A stretch of DNA of 64,000 nucleotides, taken from assembly GCA_963788935.1 (NCBI GenBank), contig CAWBIM010000002.1, positions 1 through 64,000 on the forward strand. Direction: 5' to 3'. The stretch is from JAOPZW01 sp963788935 (lineage in GTDB: Bacteria > Actinomycetota > Thermoleophilia > Solirubrobacterales > Solirubrobacteraceae). Shown in pieces: positions 35,645 through 45,551 of this stretch; positions within the stretch are counted from its first letter, which is position 1, and every line of letters starts with the position of its first letter. A program made the position numbers and the translations under genes. Under the pieces are notes generated by a model. The model searched no databases. It worked only from the letters and a program-made list of their open reading frames with translations, and was not told the origin of the DNA.

Positions 35645-36283
35645 ATGGCCAATACCCCACTCGCAACGCCGGAGCTCGCGGCCGTCGAGGTCGGCGGGAT
35701 GTCCCGCAGCGCCTTCCTCCTGCGCGGCGCGCTGGCCACCGGCGCGCTCGTCGGCGGCGGGGCCGTCAGCCCGTTCGTCCGGCGCGCGATGGCCCAGGAG
35801 ACGGGCGGCGACGCCGACATCCTGAACTTCGCGCTGACGCTCGAGTACCTCGAGGCGACGTTCTACTCGCGTGCGATCTCGAAGGGCCGCAAGATGAGCG
35901 GCGACACCGTCCGCCTCGCCCGCGAGATCCGCGACAACGAGATGGCGCACGTCGGCGCGCTGCAGGAGACGATCAAGCAGCTCGGCGCCAAGGCGGTCAA
36001 GGCGCCGACCGTCGGCTTCGGCGACGTGTTCACGAGCGACGGCGCGTTCCTGAAGCTCGCGCAGACCCTCGAGGACACGGGCGTCAGCGCCTACAACGGC
36101 GCGGCCCCGCAGATCAAGTCCCGCGACGTGCTCGCGGCCGCCGGCTCGATCGTCCAGGTCGAGGCCCGCCACGCCGCGCTGATCCGCCTCATGCGCGACG
36201 CAGAACCCCGCGCCGGACGCCTTCGACCCGTCGCTCGACAAGCAGCAGGTCCTCATGGCCGTCAAGCCGTTCGTGCGGGCGTA
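35645..36283 (+). CDS. Ferritin-like domain secreted protein (one frameshift)
   Basis: A paralogue of the preceding protein, about 212 residues, with MSRSAFLLRGALATGALVGG as its export signal and A-M-A-Q as likely cleavage site, then LNFALTLEYLEATFYSRAIS, EIRDNEMAHVGALQETIK and QVEARHAALIRLM. It lacks the lipobox cysteine. The frame shifts near 36,200; the true C-terminus reads NPAPDAFDPSLDKQQVLMAV and ends at 36,283. AAGGAG eight bases before the ATG is a good ribosome site. Possibly forms heterocomplexes with the upstream protein (inference). Confidence 0.8.
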
Positions 36284-36384
36284 GCCGGGCGAGGCGGGCG
36301 ACCGCGATTCCGGGTGGCGCGGGGTGGCGCGCCGCCCGGACCGCCCGCGGCGTCAGGAATGCCCGCCGGGGGTAGGAGTCGGCC

Positions 36385-38184
36385 ATGCTCGCCCGCCGCA
36401 CGCTCCTCGCCGTCCTGGCCGCCGTCCTGCTGTTCGTCCTGCCGGCCACCGCCCCCGCCCACGACGCCCCGGTCAAGCAGCCGACCGCCGTCGGCACCGG
36501 GGGCGCCGCCGCCACCGTCGACGCCCAGGGGACGCAGGCCGCCATCGACGTCCTGCGCCACGGCGGCAACGCCGTCGACGCCGCGGTCGCCGCGGCCGGC
36601 GTGCTCGGGGTCGTCGAGCCGTATTCGTGCGGCATCGGCGGCGGCGGCTTCATGACGATCTACTCCGCCAAGGACCACAAGGTCCACACGATCGACTCGC
36701 GCGAGACGGCGCCGGCGACGATGGGGCCGGACGCGTTCACCGGCCTCACGACGTTCGAGAGCCAGCGCGTGAGCGGCATGAGCGTCGGCGTGCCCGGGAC
36801 GCTGCGGGCGTGGGAGACCGCACTGAAGGAGTTCGGCTCGATCTCGCTGGGCGACGCGCTGAAGCCCGGGATCAAGGTCGCCAAGCACGGCTTCGCCGTC
36901 GACCCGACGTTCTTCGCGCAGACCGACGCCGCGAAGGCGATCTTCGCCGACTTCCCGGCGACGGCCGCCCTGTACCTCGACCCCGACGGCACGCCGCGGG
37001 ACGTCGGCACGACGATCCGCAACCCCGACCTCGCGCGCACGTACAAGCTGATCGCCAAGCAGGGCCCGGCCGCGTTCTACGGCGGCCCGCTCGCCCAGGC
37101 GATCGTCGACACCGTCCAGCACCCGCCGCTGCGCCCGGGCGCGACGCGCGTCGCCCGCCCCGGGCTCATGACGCTCGACGACCTCGCGGGCTACAAGACC
37201 GTGGACCGCGACCCGACGGCGATCGACTACCGCGGCCTCGACGTCTACGGCATGGCGCCGCCCTCCAGCGGCGGCTCGACCGTCGGCGAGGCGCTGAACA
37301 TCCTCGAGGGCTACGACCTCGGCCACGAGCCGATCGACCTCGCCACCCACCAGTACCTCGAGGCGTCGCGCTACAGCTTCGCCGACCGCGGGAAGTGGGT
37401 CGGCGACCCCGGCTACTTCGACGTGCCGCTCGAGGGCCTGCTGTCGGACTCGTTCGCCGCCGAGCGCCGCGCGCTCATCAAGCCCACCGCGGCCGTGAGC
37501 CCGGTCCCGGCCGGCGACCCGCGCGACAACACGTCGACGTCTCCCTCCGACACCAGCGCGTCGGCCACGCGCGTCGGCTCGACGACGAACATGACGGTCA
37601 CCGACAAGTACGGGAACATCGTCGAGTACACGTTCACGATCGAGCAGACCGGCGGCAACGGCATGGTCGTCCCCGGCTACGGGTTCCTGCTCAACAACGA
37701 GCTGACCGACTTCAACCTCGACGCGAACGGCACGAGCCCCGACACGCCGTCGACCGCCAACCAGATCGCCGGCGGCAAGCGGCCGCGCTCCTCGATCGCG
37801 CCGACGATCGTGCTGAAGGACGGCCGGCCGTTCGTCGCCACCGGATCGCCCGGCGGCGCGACGATCATCACGACCGTCCTGCAGATCCTCATGAACCGGA
37901 TCGACCTCGGCATGACGCTGCCCGAGGCGATCGCGGCGCCGCGCGCGAGCCAGCGCAACGCCGCGGGCACGGACGTCGAGCAGGCCTTCCTCGACCAGAC
38001 CGACCTCGTCGCGAAGCTCAAGGCGCGCGGCCAGGTCTTCAACGCGCCGGCCGAGATCGGCGCCGCCACCGGGATCGAGTTCCTCGGCGACGGCAAGGTG
38101 CTCGCCGCCGCCGAGCCGGTGCGGCGCGGCGGCGGGAGCGCGATGGTGGTCAGCCCGGGCGGCGGAGGCCACGGGCGGGGCTAA
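36385..38184 (+). CDS. ggt: Gamma-glutamyltransferase
   Basis: The 599-residue exported enzyme transfers or hydrolyses the gamma-glutamyl group of glutathione and related peptides. A signal peptide (LLAVLAAVLLFVLPATAPAH) covers residues 7-26. The large subunit includes GGNAVDAAVAAAGVLGVVEP and the catalytic region GIGGGGFMTIYS; the small subunit begins at Thr400 in GSTTNMTVTDKYGN, the autoprocessing nucleophile (the usual motif is T-T-H-F-S-V). The oxyanion motif GSPGGATI follows. The replacement of the usual His by Asn after the double Thr is slightly unusual. Single gene; convergent with the next. Confidence 0.88.
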   Translation: MLARRTLLAVLAAVLLFVLPATAPAHDAPVKQPTAVGTGGAAATVDAQGTQAAIDVLRHGGNAVDAAVAAAGVLGVVEPYSCGIGGGGFMTIYSAKDHKVHTIDSRETAPATMGPDAFTGLTTFESQRVSGMSVGVPGTLRAWETALKEFGSISLGDALKPGIKVAKHGFAVDPTFFAQTDAAKAIFADFPATAALYLDPDGTPRDVGTTIRNPDLARTYKLIAKQGPAAFYGGPLAQAIVDTVQHPPLRPGATRVARPGLMTLDDLAGYKTVDRDPTAIDYRGLDVYGMAPPSSGGSTVGEALNILEGYDLGHEPIDLATHQYLEASRYSFADRGKWVGDPGYFDVPLEGLLSDSFAAERRALIKPTAAVSPVPAGDPRDNTSTSPSDTSASATRVGSTTNMTVTDKYGNIVEYTFTIEQTGGNGMVVPGYGFLLNNELTDFNLDANGTSPDTPSTANQIAGGKRPRSSIAPTIVLKDGRPFVATGSPGGATIITTVLQILMNRIDLGMTLPEAIAAPRASQRNAAGTDVEQAFLDQTDLVAKLKARGQVFNAPAEIGAATGIEFLGDGKVLAAAEPVRRGGGSAMVVSPGGGGHGRG

Positions 38185-38187
38185 CCG

Positions 38188-38707
38188 CTACTGGGCCTGC
38201 GGCACGCTGACGGTGAGCGTGCGCAGCACGACCGGCTGACCGGTCGTCTCGTCGACCTGGGTCACGGTGATCGGCAGGACGCCGTTCGCCGCGGTGCCGA
38301 TCGTGACCTGCGGATGGTCGGCGTTGCGGACCTCGACCCGGACCCGCACCTCGTCGCGGAGCTCGTCGCCGTCGACGCGGCGGCGGTGCTCGGTACGGAC
38401 GCGGACGCGCATGTCGCCGTTGCGCTCCTCCTCGCGGACGCGCTCGCGGATCCGGACCTTCGCGTCGGCCGCCGTGGCGGCGCTCGGCAGCTCTGCGCGG
38501 ACCTCGATGCGCAGATCGGCGCGGACCCGGTCGTCGCTCGTGCGCACGCAGTTGCGCGTCTCGAAGCGGGTCGTGTCGGTGCGCTGCTCGGTGCGCGTGC
38601 AGTTCTTCTGCCCGCCGCCCTGGTCGTGCGTGATCGCCACGGCGGGCGCGACGGAGCGGCGCCGAGCGCGGCGACGGCCGCGGCAACGGCGAAACCCCTG
38701 TCTTCAT
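38188..38707 (-). CDS. Secreted charged hypothetical protein (frameshifts in signal region)
   Basis: The mature part (about 150 residues) starts VAITHDQGGGQKNCTRTEQR and shows alternating R and E/D in strands such as VRADLRIEVRAELPS, KVRIRERVREEER and RVRVRTEHRRRVDG, suggesting long charged beta strands. Two cysteines (NCTRTE and RNCVRT) could pair. A signal-like segment GFAVAAAVAALGAA lies just after the ATG at 38,707 but in different frames, so two small deletions near 38,695 and 38,660 are likely. AGGAGGG precedes the ATG at good distance. Family unknown. Confidence 0.6.
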
Positions 38708-38809
38708 CGGTTCCCTCCTGGAAGGGTGGTTGGATCTGCAGGCAGGACAGCGTCACCCGGCGGACGTGACGGTCGGATCCCGGTCCGGCAAGGGCGCTAG
38801 GTTCGCGGG

Positions 38810-39334
38810 GTGACGACGCGCGACCCGTACGAGGTCCTCGGCCTCCGGCCCGGCGCCTCGGCCCAGGACCTGCACGACGCCTACCGCCGGCTCGTGAAGC
38901 TCCACCACCCCGACCGCAACGGCGGCTCCGCGGAGTCGACGCGCCGCTTCCAGGAGATCCAGGCCGCCTACGAGGAGATCGGCCGCCGCCGCGCCGCGAC
39001 CCGCCCGGCCCCGCCGCCGCCGCGCCCGCCGCGCGCGGACGCCGCGGTCGAGGACCGGATCGCCGACCTCGAGCGCGAGGTGCGCGAGGCGCAGGCGGCG
39101 AAGGCCGCGGCCGAGAAGGCGGCGCGCGAGGCGGTGCGCGCCACCCGGCCCGAGCGCGCGTCCGACGAGGAGCTCGGCTACTTCACGACCGACGACAGCT
39201 TCGGCAAGATCATCTCCGACGTCGCCGACGAGCTCGCCGACGGCGTGGCCGGCGCCCGGCGCCATCCGTCGGTGCAGCGGCTCGAGGACCTGATCGACCG
39301 TCTCCTCGACGACGACGACGACCGCAAACGCTAG
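38810..39334 (+). CDS. J-domain protein
   Basis: The 174-residue protein starts with a J domain: DPYEVLGLRPGASAQDLHDA, YRRLVKLHHPDRNGG with the H-P-D motif at residues 33-35, and helix IV ending AAYEEIG. J domains stimulate the ATPase of DnaK (Hsp70). No zinc finger or substrate-binding domains of DnaJ are present. A proline-rich linker, a predicted coiled coil (EDRIADLEREVREAQAAKAA) and an acidic C-terminus follow. GTG start. It converges with the cNMP-binding kinase; the two stops abut. Confidence 0.85.
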   Translation: MTTRDPYEVLGLRPGASAQDLHDAYRRLVKLHHPDRNGGSAESTRRFQEIQAAYEEIGRRRAATRPAPPPPRPPRADAAVEDRIADLEREVREAQAAKAAAEKAAREAVRATRPERASDEELGYFTTDDSFGKIISDVADELADGVAGARRHPSVQRLEDLIDRLLDDDDDRKR

Positions 39335-40726
39335 CTAGGTGCCGGCGGGCAGCAGGACCTGGAAGCAGGTCTCGCCCGGGCGCGCCTCGACGCGGATCTC
39401 GCCGTGGTTGCGGACCACGATGCGCTGGGCGATGTCGAGCCCGAGCCCGGTCCCCTGGCCCACGGGCTTCGTCGTGAAGAACGGGTCGAAGATCCGGTCG
39501 CGGACCGCGTCCGGGATCCCCGGACCGTCGTCGGCGATCTCGACGCACACCCGCGGGCCCTGGCGGCGTGTGCGCACGGTGATCCGCCCCGTGCCGCCGA
39601 GAGCGTCGATCGCGTTGGCGAGCAGGTTCGTCCAGACCTGGTTGAGCTCGGACCCGGAGGCCTCGACCGCCGGCAGGTCCGGCGCGAACTCGCGGACGAC
39701 GGCGACGCCGCTGTCGCGCAGGCGCTGGTCGATCACCGCGAGCGTCGCCTCGAGGCCCTCGTGGACGTCGACCGCCTGGCGCTCGCCCTGGTCGAGGTAG
39801 GTGTAGTCGCGGACGGCGCCGACGAGGTCGGCGATCCGCGTGGCCGCCGTCTCGAGCTCGTCGGTGACGACCCGCGCGCCGGCGGTCGCCGCGAGGTGCC
39901 GCAGGCCCGGGCCGAGGCCCTCCTCGCCGACCGTGGCCGCGACCCGGTCGACCCACTCGGGGCCGAGCCGCGCCTCGGTCAGCGCCGCGGCGAGCCCCGC
40001 CGCGCCGGCGACGCCGCGGGCGCGCAGCGCGTCGGCGAGCGCGTCCTCGCGGTCGCTCTCGGCGAGCGGGTCGAGCCGCTCGAGTTCGGCCACCGCCGAC
40101 GCCTGCGCCCCGACGGCCACGAGCGCCGCCAGCCCCTCGGCCGGCGTGCCGAGGCCGGCGAGCTCCGCGAACGCGACCGTGCGCGCCTCCTCGGCCTCGC
40201 GCAGCGTCGCGGGGACCCGCGCCGCGGCGGCCACCGGGTTGTTGAGCTCGTGCGCGAGGCCCGCCGCGAGCTGGCCGACGGCGAGCAGCTTCTCGCGGTC
40301 GCGCTCGATGCCCTTCACCGCGTGGCTGACGGACTCGAAGGCGGGCAGGAAGCGGCGCAGCAAGGGCGGGTGGGCGAACGCCAGCCGGCGCAGCTCCTCG
40401 CCGTCGACCTCGAAGAGGACCGTGTCGACGACCGCGAACGTCGTGCCGCGGTAGCTCGTCTCGGTCAGCAGCGCCATCGCCCCGAGGAATCCGCCGGGGC
40501 CGTGGGCGAGCATCAGGACCTGCTCGCCGCCGACCTCGCGGGTCGTCTCGAGGCGGCCCTCGAGGACGACGTGGAACAGCGTCGCGGGATCGCCCTGGCG
40601 GAAGAGGAACTCGCCCGCCGCGAGGCGGATCTCGCGCCCGGCCGCGGCCAGCCGGTCGAGCTCCGCGTCCGGCAGGCCCTCGAGGACGGGCGCGGCGCGC
40701 AGACCGACGGCGGCGGAGGCCTCCAT
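39335..40726 (-). CDS. Cyclic nucleotide-binding sensor histidine kinase
   Basis: The 463-residue soluble protein combines a cyclic-nucleotide-binding/CAP-like domain (residues 10-130: GEFLFRQGDPATLFHVVLEG, GPGGFLGAMALLTETSYRGT) with a kinase core: phosphoacceptor H159 in GQLAAGLAHELNNPVAA, a long helical insert, then HATPase (NLLANAIDALGGTG, DDGPGIPDAV, DPFFTTKPVGQGTGLGLDIA). There is no membrane segment. No response regulator is adjacent, so it is an orphan. It follows recR by 47 bases and may be part of the dnaX operon. Confidence 0.88.
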   Translation of the reverse strand: MEASAAVGLRAAPVLEGLPDAELDRLAAAGREIRLAAGEFLFRQGDPATLFHVVLEGRLETTREVGGEQVLMLAHGPGGFLGAMALLTETSYRGTTFAVVDTVLFEVDGEELRRLAFAHPPLLRRFLPAFESVSHAVKGIERDREKLLAVGQLAAGLAHELNNPVAAAARVPATLREAEEARTVAFAELAGLGTPAEGLAALVAVGAQASAVAELERLDPLAESDREDALADALRARGVAGAAGLAAALTEARLGPEWVDRVAATVGEEGLGPGLRHLAATAGARVVTDELETAATRIADLVGAVRDYTYLDQGERQAVDVHEGLEATLAVIDQRLRDSGVAVVREFAPDLPAVEASGSELNQVWTNLLANAIDALGGTGRITVRTRRQGPRVCVEIADDGPGIPDAVRDRIFDPFFTTKPVGQGTGLGLDIAQRIVVRNHGEIRVEARPGETCFQVLLPAGT

Positions 40727-40773
40727 CGGCCGACCCTAGTCGAATCGGGACGCCGCGAGCGGCGGCTGATCGC

Positions 40774-41373
40774 CTACAGCGTCCGGCGGCCGGCGAGGGC
40801 CTTGCCGAGCGTGACCTCGTCGGCGTACTCGAGGTCGGCGCCGACCGGCAGGCCCGAGGCGAGCCGGGTCACGGTCACGTCGGGCGAGCGCTCGCGCAGG
40901 GCCGCCGCGATGTGCAGCGCGGTCGCCTCGCCCGTCGTCGTCGGGTTCGTGGCGAGCACGACCTCGCGCACCCCGCCGCCGCCGACGCGGGTGTAGAGCT
41001 CGGAGATCTTCAGGTCCTCGGGGTCGACGCCGTCGATCGGCGACAGCGCCCCGCCGAGCACGTGGTAGCGCCCGCGGTACTCGTGGGTGCGCTCGATCGG
41101 GATGACGTCGCCCGGCTCCTCGACGACGCAGATGAGCTCGGTGTCGCGGCGCTCGTCCTGGCAGATCCGGCAGCGCGGCTCGTCGGCGAGGTTGAAGCAC
41201 ACCTCGCACAGGCGGATGCGCTCCTTGACCTCGCGGATCGCGTCCGCCAGCGCGTTGGCGTCCTCGGCGTCGATGCGCAGGATGTGGAACGCCAGGCGCT
41301 GGGCCGTGCGCTGCCCGATCCCGGGCAGCTTGCCGAGCTCCGTGATCAGGCGTTGGACGGACGGGGCGTACAA
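40774..41373 (-). CDS. recR: Recombination mediator RecR
   Basis: RecR (199 residues) acts with RecF/RecO to load RecA at gaps. The sequence shows the N-terminal HhH region (LPGIGQRTAQRLAFHIL), a zinc finger with Cys56, 59, 68 and 71 (C-E-V-C ... C-R-I-C), the Toprim domain (ICVVEEPGDVIPIERT, YHVLGGALSPIDGV) and the conserved C-terminal TRLASGLPVGADLEYADEVT. Length matches the family. It lies nine bases after ybaB in the standard dnaX-ybaB-recR operon. Confidence 0.95.
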   Translation of the reverse strand: MYAPSVQRLITELGKLPGIGQRTAQRLAFHILRIDAEDANALADAIREVKERIRLCEVCFNLADEPRCRICQDERRDTELICVVEEPGDVIPIERTHEYRGRYHVLGGALSPIDGVDPEDLKISELYTRVGGGGVREVVLATNPTTTGEATALHIAAALRERSPDVTVTRLASGLPVGADLEYADEVTLGKALAGRRTL

Positions 41374-41382
41374 CCGGGTTCT

Positions 41383-41713
41383 TTAGAAGCCCAGGCCCGA
41401 GCGAGCCGAGGTCCATGCCGCCGGTGAGCCCGCCGAGCTTGGACTGCTGGAGCTCCTGCGCGGCGCGCAGGCCCTCGTTGACGGCCGCGAGGACCATGTC
41501 CTGGAGCAGCTCGGGGTCGTCGGGGTCGATCGCGTCCGGCGCGATCGTGACCGACTTGACGACGAGGTCGCCGGACACCTTCACCTTGACCATCCCGCCG
41601 CCCGCGGAGGCCTCGACCTCCTCGTGCTTGAGCGCCTCCTGCGCCTCCATCATGTCCTGCTGCATCTTCTGGACCTGGCGCATCATCTGCTGCATGTTCG
41701 GCGGCTGGGGCAT
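41383..41713 (-). CDS. ybaB: YbaB/EbfC nucleoid-associated protein (one frameshift)
   Basis: A small DNA-binding protein of about 110 residues. MPQPPNMQQMMRQVQKMQQD and the following helix end in EALKHEEVEASAGGGMVKVK, and the second half has AIDPDDPELLQDMVLAAVNE. As written, the last codons run on into recR because an extra base near 41,395 changes the end; corrected, it finishes GSLGLGF and stops at 41,383. The start overlaps the dnaX stop (TGATG), fitting the usual dnaX-ybaB-recR order. Confidence 0.9.
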
Positions 41714-43565
41714 CAGGCGTCGCCCTCCTTGTCGTCGTCGGGATCGGGCACGATCTCCTCGGCATCGAACTCTGTCACGAAGCGCGCGACGATCTCGTCC
41801 TCCGAGGGCGGCGGCGCCTGCGGCGCGGGCTCGTCGGCCTCGAGCTCGCGCAGCTCGAACAGCACGCGCAGCGGGCGGCCCGCGAGGCCGCGGACGGCGC
41901 CCTCGACGACCGCGCGGTGCTCGGGGAGCGCCGCCTGGCGCTGGTTGAAGCGGTCCTCGGGGGCGAAGGCGACCACGAGCTCGTGGTCGCGCAGCTCGAC
42001 CGGCCGGGCGTCCGAGAGCGCCGCGCCGAGCATCTGGTTGTCGGCGCAGACGGCGTCGAGCACCGCGGGCCAGACGGCGGTCATGCCGGCGAGGCCCTCG
42101 GGCGCCGGGACCGAGATCGCCGGCGGCGGGGCCGGCGCGGGCGGGTCGGCGAGCGCGACCGCGGCGGCGGACGGCTGCTCCTCGGCCGCGGCGGCGGGGC
42201 GCTCGGCGCCGCCGTCGGGGTCGCGCGGCGGGGCGGCGGCCTCGGCGGGAGCGGCGCGGCCGTCGTCGGCGGGCGGCTCAGGGTCGGGTGCCGCGGGCGC
42301 CGGGGCGGGCGCCGCGGGAGCGGGGGCGGCCGTGCTCTGGGACGGAGCCGCCGCGGGCGGGCTCGCGGCGCCGGCGCCGGCGCCGCAGCGCCGCCCGCGG
42401 GCACGGGACCGCGGCCGGCCAGCGCCGCCTCGAGCGCGTCGATGCGCGCCATGAGCGCGCGGGCGGACGGGTCGATCTGCGGGCTCGCGGCCTCGACGAG
42501 CGCCAGCTCGACGCGCGTGCGCGCCTCCGCGCCGTCCTTCACGGCCTTCATCGCGTCGGCGAGCAGCTCGAGGAAGCGGACGAGGTCGCCGCGGCCGATG
42601 CGGCCGGCCTGCTCCTTCAGGCGCGCGTCGCGGTCGGGCGTGACGTGCAGCTCCGCCGGGACGTCGCCGAGCGTCTGGGTGATGAGCAGCTCGCGCGCGT
42701 GGGACTCGAGGTCGCGCATGACCTGGCCGAGGTCGCGGCCGCTCGAGGCGAGCTCCGCGGCCGCGAGCAGCGCGCCGCGCGCGTCCTGCGCCCCGACGGC
42801 GTCGAGCGCGCCGAAGAGCAGGTCGGCATCGGCGACCCCGAGCACGGCGAGGACGTCCTCGGTCGCGATCTCGCGCCCGGAGTACGTGACGAGCTGCTCG
42901 AGCGTGCCGAGCGCGTCGCGGAACGAGCCGGTCGCGTGCCGGGCCAGGAGGGCGACGGCGTCGGGGCCGACCGCGATGTCCTCCTCGCCGGCGACCCGCG
43001 TGATGACGGCGGCGAGCTCCTCGACCGTCGGCCGGCCGAAGTCGAAGCGGTGGCAGCGGTCGACGACCGTCGGCAGGACCTTCTGGGCCTCGGTCGTGGC
43101 GAGCACGAAGATCGTGTGCGGCGGCGGCTCCTCGAGGGTCTTGAGGAACGCGTTCCAGGCCTGCGACGAGAGCATGTGGGCCTCGTCGAGGATGTAGACC
43201 TTGTGGCGGCCGGAGACCGGCGCGTAGGCGACGCTCTCGCGCAGGTCGCGGATGTCGTCGACGGAGTTGTTCGACGCCGCGTCCATCTCGATGACGTCGA
43301 GCGACGTCGCGCTGGCGATCGACACGCACGAGTCGCACTTCCCGCACGGCTCGATGGTCGGGCCCTGCTCGCAGTTGAGACAGGCGGCGAGGATCTTCGC
43401 CATCGACGTCTTGCCCGTGCCGCGGGAGCCGACGAAGAGGTAGGCGTGGTGGACCTTGCCCTGCTGCACGGCGTTGCGCAGGGTGCGCACGACGTGCTCC
43501 TGCCCCACCACGTCGGCGAACGTGCGCGGGCGGTGGCGACGGTAGAGCGAGGGGCCGGCGGACAC
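41713..43565 (-). CDS. dnaX: DNA polymerase III subunit gamma/tau (one frameshift)
   Basis: The clamp-loader ATPase of about 617 residues. From GTG 43,565 it reads SLYRRHRPRTFADVVGQEHV, Walker A GSRGTGKT at residues 46-53, a zinc site of four Cys in LNCEQGPTIEPCGKCDSC, Walker B VYILDEAHML and sensor 1 TIFVLATTEA. Domain III and an alanine/proline-rich linker follow, where the frame changes at about 42,360-42,385 in a GCGCCG repeat. The tau-like C-terminal domain continues (LRDHELVVAFAPEDRFNQRQ) to the acidic end. Programmed frameshifting is known in dnaX of some bacteria, but there is no A-rich slippery site here, so sequence error is more likely. Confidence 0.92.
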
Positions 43566-43964
43566 GGACGATCGAGTGTAGTGGCCGGAAAGGATCGTCC
43601 CGGATCGGGCGTCTAGGAGTGATGGAAGGACGCAGATGACCACCGGATCCTCCGCCACCTCGCTCGTCACACCGGCCGCCGCGGGCCTCGGGAACCGCGG
43701 CGCGAATCCGGGCGAGCGGGTGCTCACGACGGAGACCACGTGGACGCCGTTCGCGGCGTCTGCAGTCCGGGCCGCGGCCCTGCCAAGGTCGGGCGTGTCC
43801 TCGTCTACGCCCGCGGCCGCATGCTGCACCGCCGACCCGCATTCCGCGCACGCCAGGGGTGGCGGCCCACCCCGCAGGCCGAGCGCGAAGCCGGTGTCGG
43901 CGGTGCAGCGCTCGGACCGTCGCGCCGCCGCCACCGGCTGACCCGGTCACTACTGTCCGGCCGC
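43566..43964. other. Region without a firm gene
   Basis: Between the divergent dnaX and glycosyltransferase genes. A 101-codon frame starts at ATG 43,636 with GGAAGGA upstream (MTTGSSATSLVTPAAAG), but its composition is not convincing. The dnaX promoter should lie at its left end; I cannot mark it. Confidence 0.35.
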
Positions 43965-45551
43965 GTGGCCGTCACCCGCGCCCGCACGACCGGCGCCGTC
44001 GCGCTCGCCCGCACGCTCGGCGTGATCGGGCTGCTGGGCGCGGTCGCGTGGGCGCTCACCGGCCGCGGCCTGGTCAACTACGACACGCTCTACGCCGTCG
44101 TCTGGGGCCGCGACATCGCCCACGGGACGCTGCCCGACTACGACGTCTCGCTCGCCCCCACCCCGCACCCGCTCGCGACGCTCGGCGGCGTCGTCCTCGC
44201 GCCGCTGTCGAGCGCCGCCGACCGCGGCGTCCACGGCGAGTCCGCCCAGACCGTCGTGCTCGTCGGCGCCTTCGCCGCGCTCGGCGCGCTCGGGTGGGTC
44301 GTCTACCGCCTCGGCGCGGCGTGGTTCAACCCGGCGGCGGGCGCGCTGGCCGCCGCGATCGTGCTCACGCGGCGCCCGGTGCTCGACTTCGGCTCGCGCG
44401 CGTACGTCGACATCCCCTACGTCGCGCTCGTGCTCGGCGCGCTGCTCGTCGAGACCCGCCGGCCGCGCGCGGGCGCGCCGGTGCTCGCGCTGCTCGCGGT
44501 CGCGGGCCTGCTGCGTCCCGAGGCGTGGCTGTTCTCCGTCGCCTACCTCGCGTGGCTGTGGCGCGCGCCGCGCTCGCGCTCGCCCGGGCTGATCGTGCTC
44601 GCCGTCGCCGCGCCCGTGCTCTGGGCGCTCGGGGATCTCGCCGTGACCGGCGACCCGCTGCACTCACTGCTCGGCACGCGCGACAACGCGCAGACGCTCG
44701 AGCGGATCACCGGCCTGAGCGAGGTGCCGGCGACCGCGCCCCGGCGGCTGGGCGAGATCCTCCGCGAGCCCGTGCTGTTCGGCGCGGCGGGCGGTGGGAT
44801 CCTCGCGCTCTGGTGGCTGCGCGACCGCGCGCGCCTCGGCGCCGTCGCGGGGGTCGTCGCGATGGTCGCCTTCTGCGTGCTCGCCGCCGCCGGCCTGCCG
44901 ATCCTCGGCCGCTACCTCCTGCTCCCCGCCGCGATCCTCGCGATCTTCTGCGGCGCCGGCGTTTTCGGCTGGGCGTGCCTGCCGCGCACCGACCGCCGCC
45001 GCCGGCCGTGGGCGTGGTTCGCGCTCGTCACGATCGTGCTGCTCGTGGTCTTCACCCCGGCCCAGGTCGACCGCGTCCGCGCGCTGCGCCACGCGCTCGC
45101 GCGCCAGGACGGCATCCAGGCCGACCTCGCCGCCCTCGTCCGCGTCCCGCCCGGCGCGATCCGGGCCGCGTGCGCGCCGGTGACCGTGCCGAACCACCGC
45201 CCGGTGCCGCTGCTCGCGCTCGCCCTCGACACGGACCCGACGACGATCGTCTCCGCCCAGGAGCAGCGCCCGCGGCGCGGGACGTGGGTCACGCCGGCCG
45301 ACGCGTCCGTCGCGCGCGACTACGTGCTCGACCCGCGCGACCGCGACAAGCGGATCGCGCCGCCGCCCGTCGGGCATGCGGCCGGCGGGCAGCAACGCGT
45401 CGTGGCGCGTCTTCGCCCGCTGCTGAAGAAAGTGGACCGTGCACCCTCCTTCGAGGGCGACCTGCGGAGACCCGGTCGGGTGACAGCTCCGGCCCAGAGA
45501 CCCCGCTGCGCCCATCGGAGACCGCTTAAGGCTGCTTCCTTCCGGACCTGA
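43965..45551 (+). CDS. Polytopic membrane glycosyltransferase-like protein
   Basis: From GTG 43,965 the protein has over 490 residues and about ten membrane helices. The first loop after helix 1 reads RGLVNYDTLYAVVWGRDIAH, an acidic loop like that of GT39/GT83-type transferases (dolichyl-phosphate-mannose dependent class). Later landmarks are FGSRAYVDIPYVALVLGALL and VAGLLRPEAWLFSVAYLAWL. It probably transfers a sugar to envelope components. The end is uncertain: the open frame runs into the antisense SRP RNA gene, so the natural stop was probably lost by a shift near 45,420. Confidence 0.75.
   Translation: MAVTRARTTGAVALARTLGVIGLLGAVAWALTGRGLVNYDTLYAVVWGRDIAHGTLPDYDVSLAPTPHPLATLGGVVLAPLSSAADRGVHGESAQTVVLVGAFAALGALGWVVYRLGAAWFNPAAGALAAAIVLTRRPVLDFGSRAYVDIPYVALVLGALLVETRRPRAGAPVLALLAVAGLLRPEAWLFSVAYLAWLWRAPRSRSPGLIVLAVAAPVLWALGDLAVTGDPLHSLLGTRDNAQTLERITGLSEVPATAPRRLGEILREPVLFGAAGGGILALWWLRDRARLGAVAGVVAMVAFCVLAAAGLPILGRYLLLPAAILAIFCGAGVFGWACLPRTDRRRRPWAWFALVTIVLLVVFTPAQVDRVRALRHALARQDGIQADLAALVRVPPGAIRAACAPVTVPNHRPVPLLALALDTDPTTIVSAQEQRPRRGTWVTPADASVARDYVLDPRDRDKRIAPPPVGHAAGGQQRVVARLRPLLKKVDRAPSFEGDLRRPGRVTAPAQRPRCAHRRPLKAASFRT

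Noticed and set aside
43636..43941. 101-codon frame with a ribosome-site-like sequence between dnaX and the glycosyltransferase gene
   Set aside because: Composition (A, T, S, R, P) is not protein-like and no domain is seen; left as undecided intergenic DNA.
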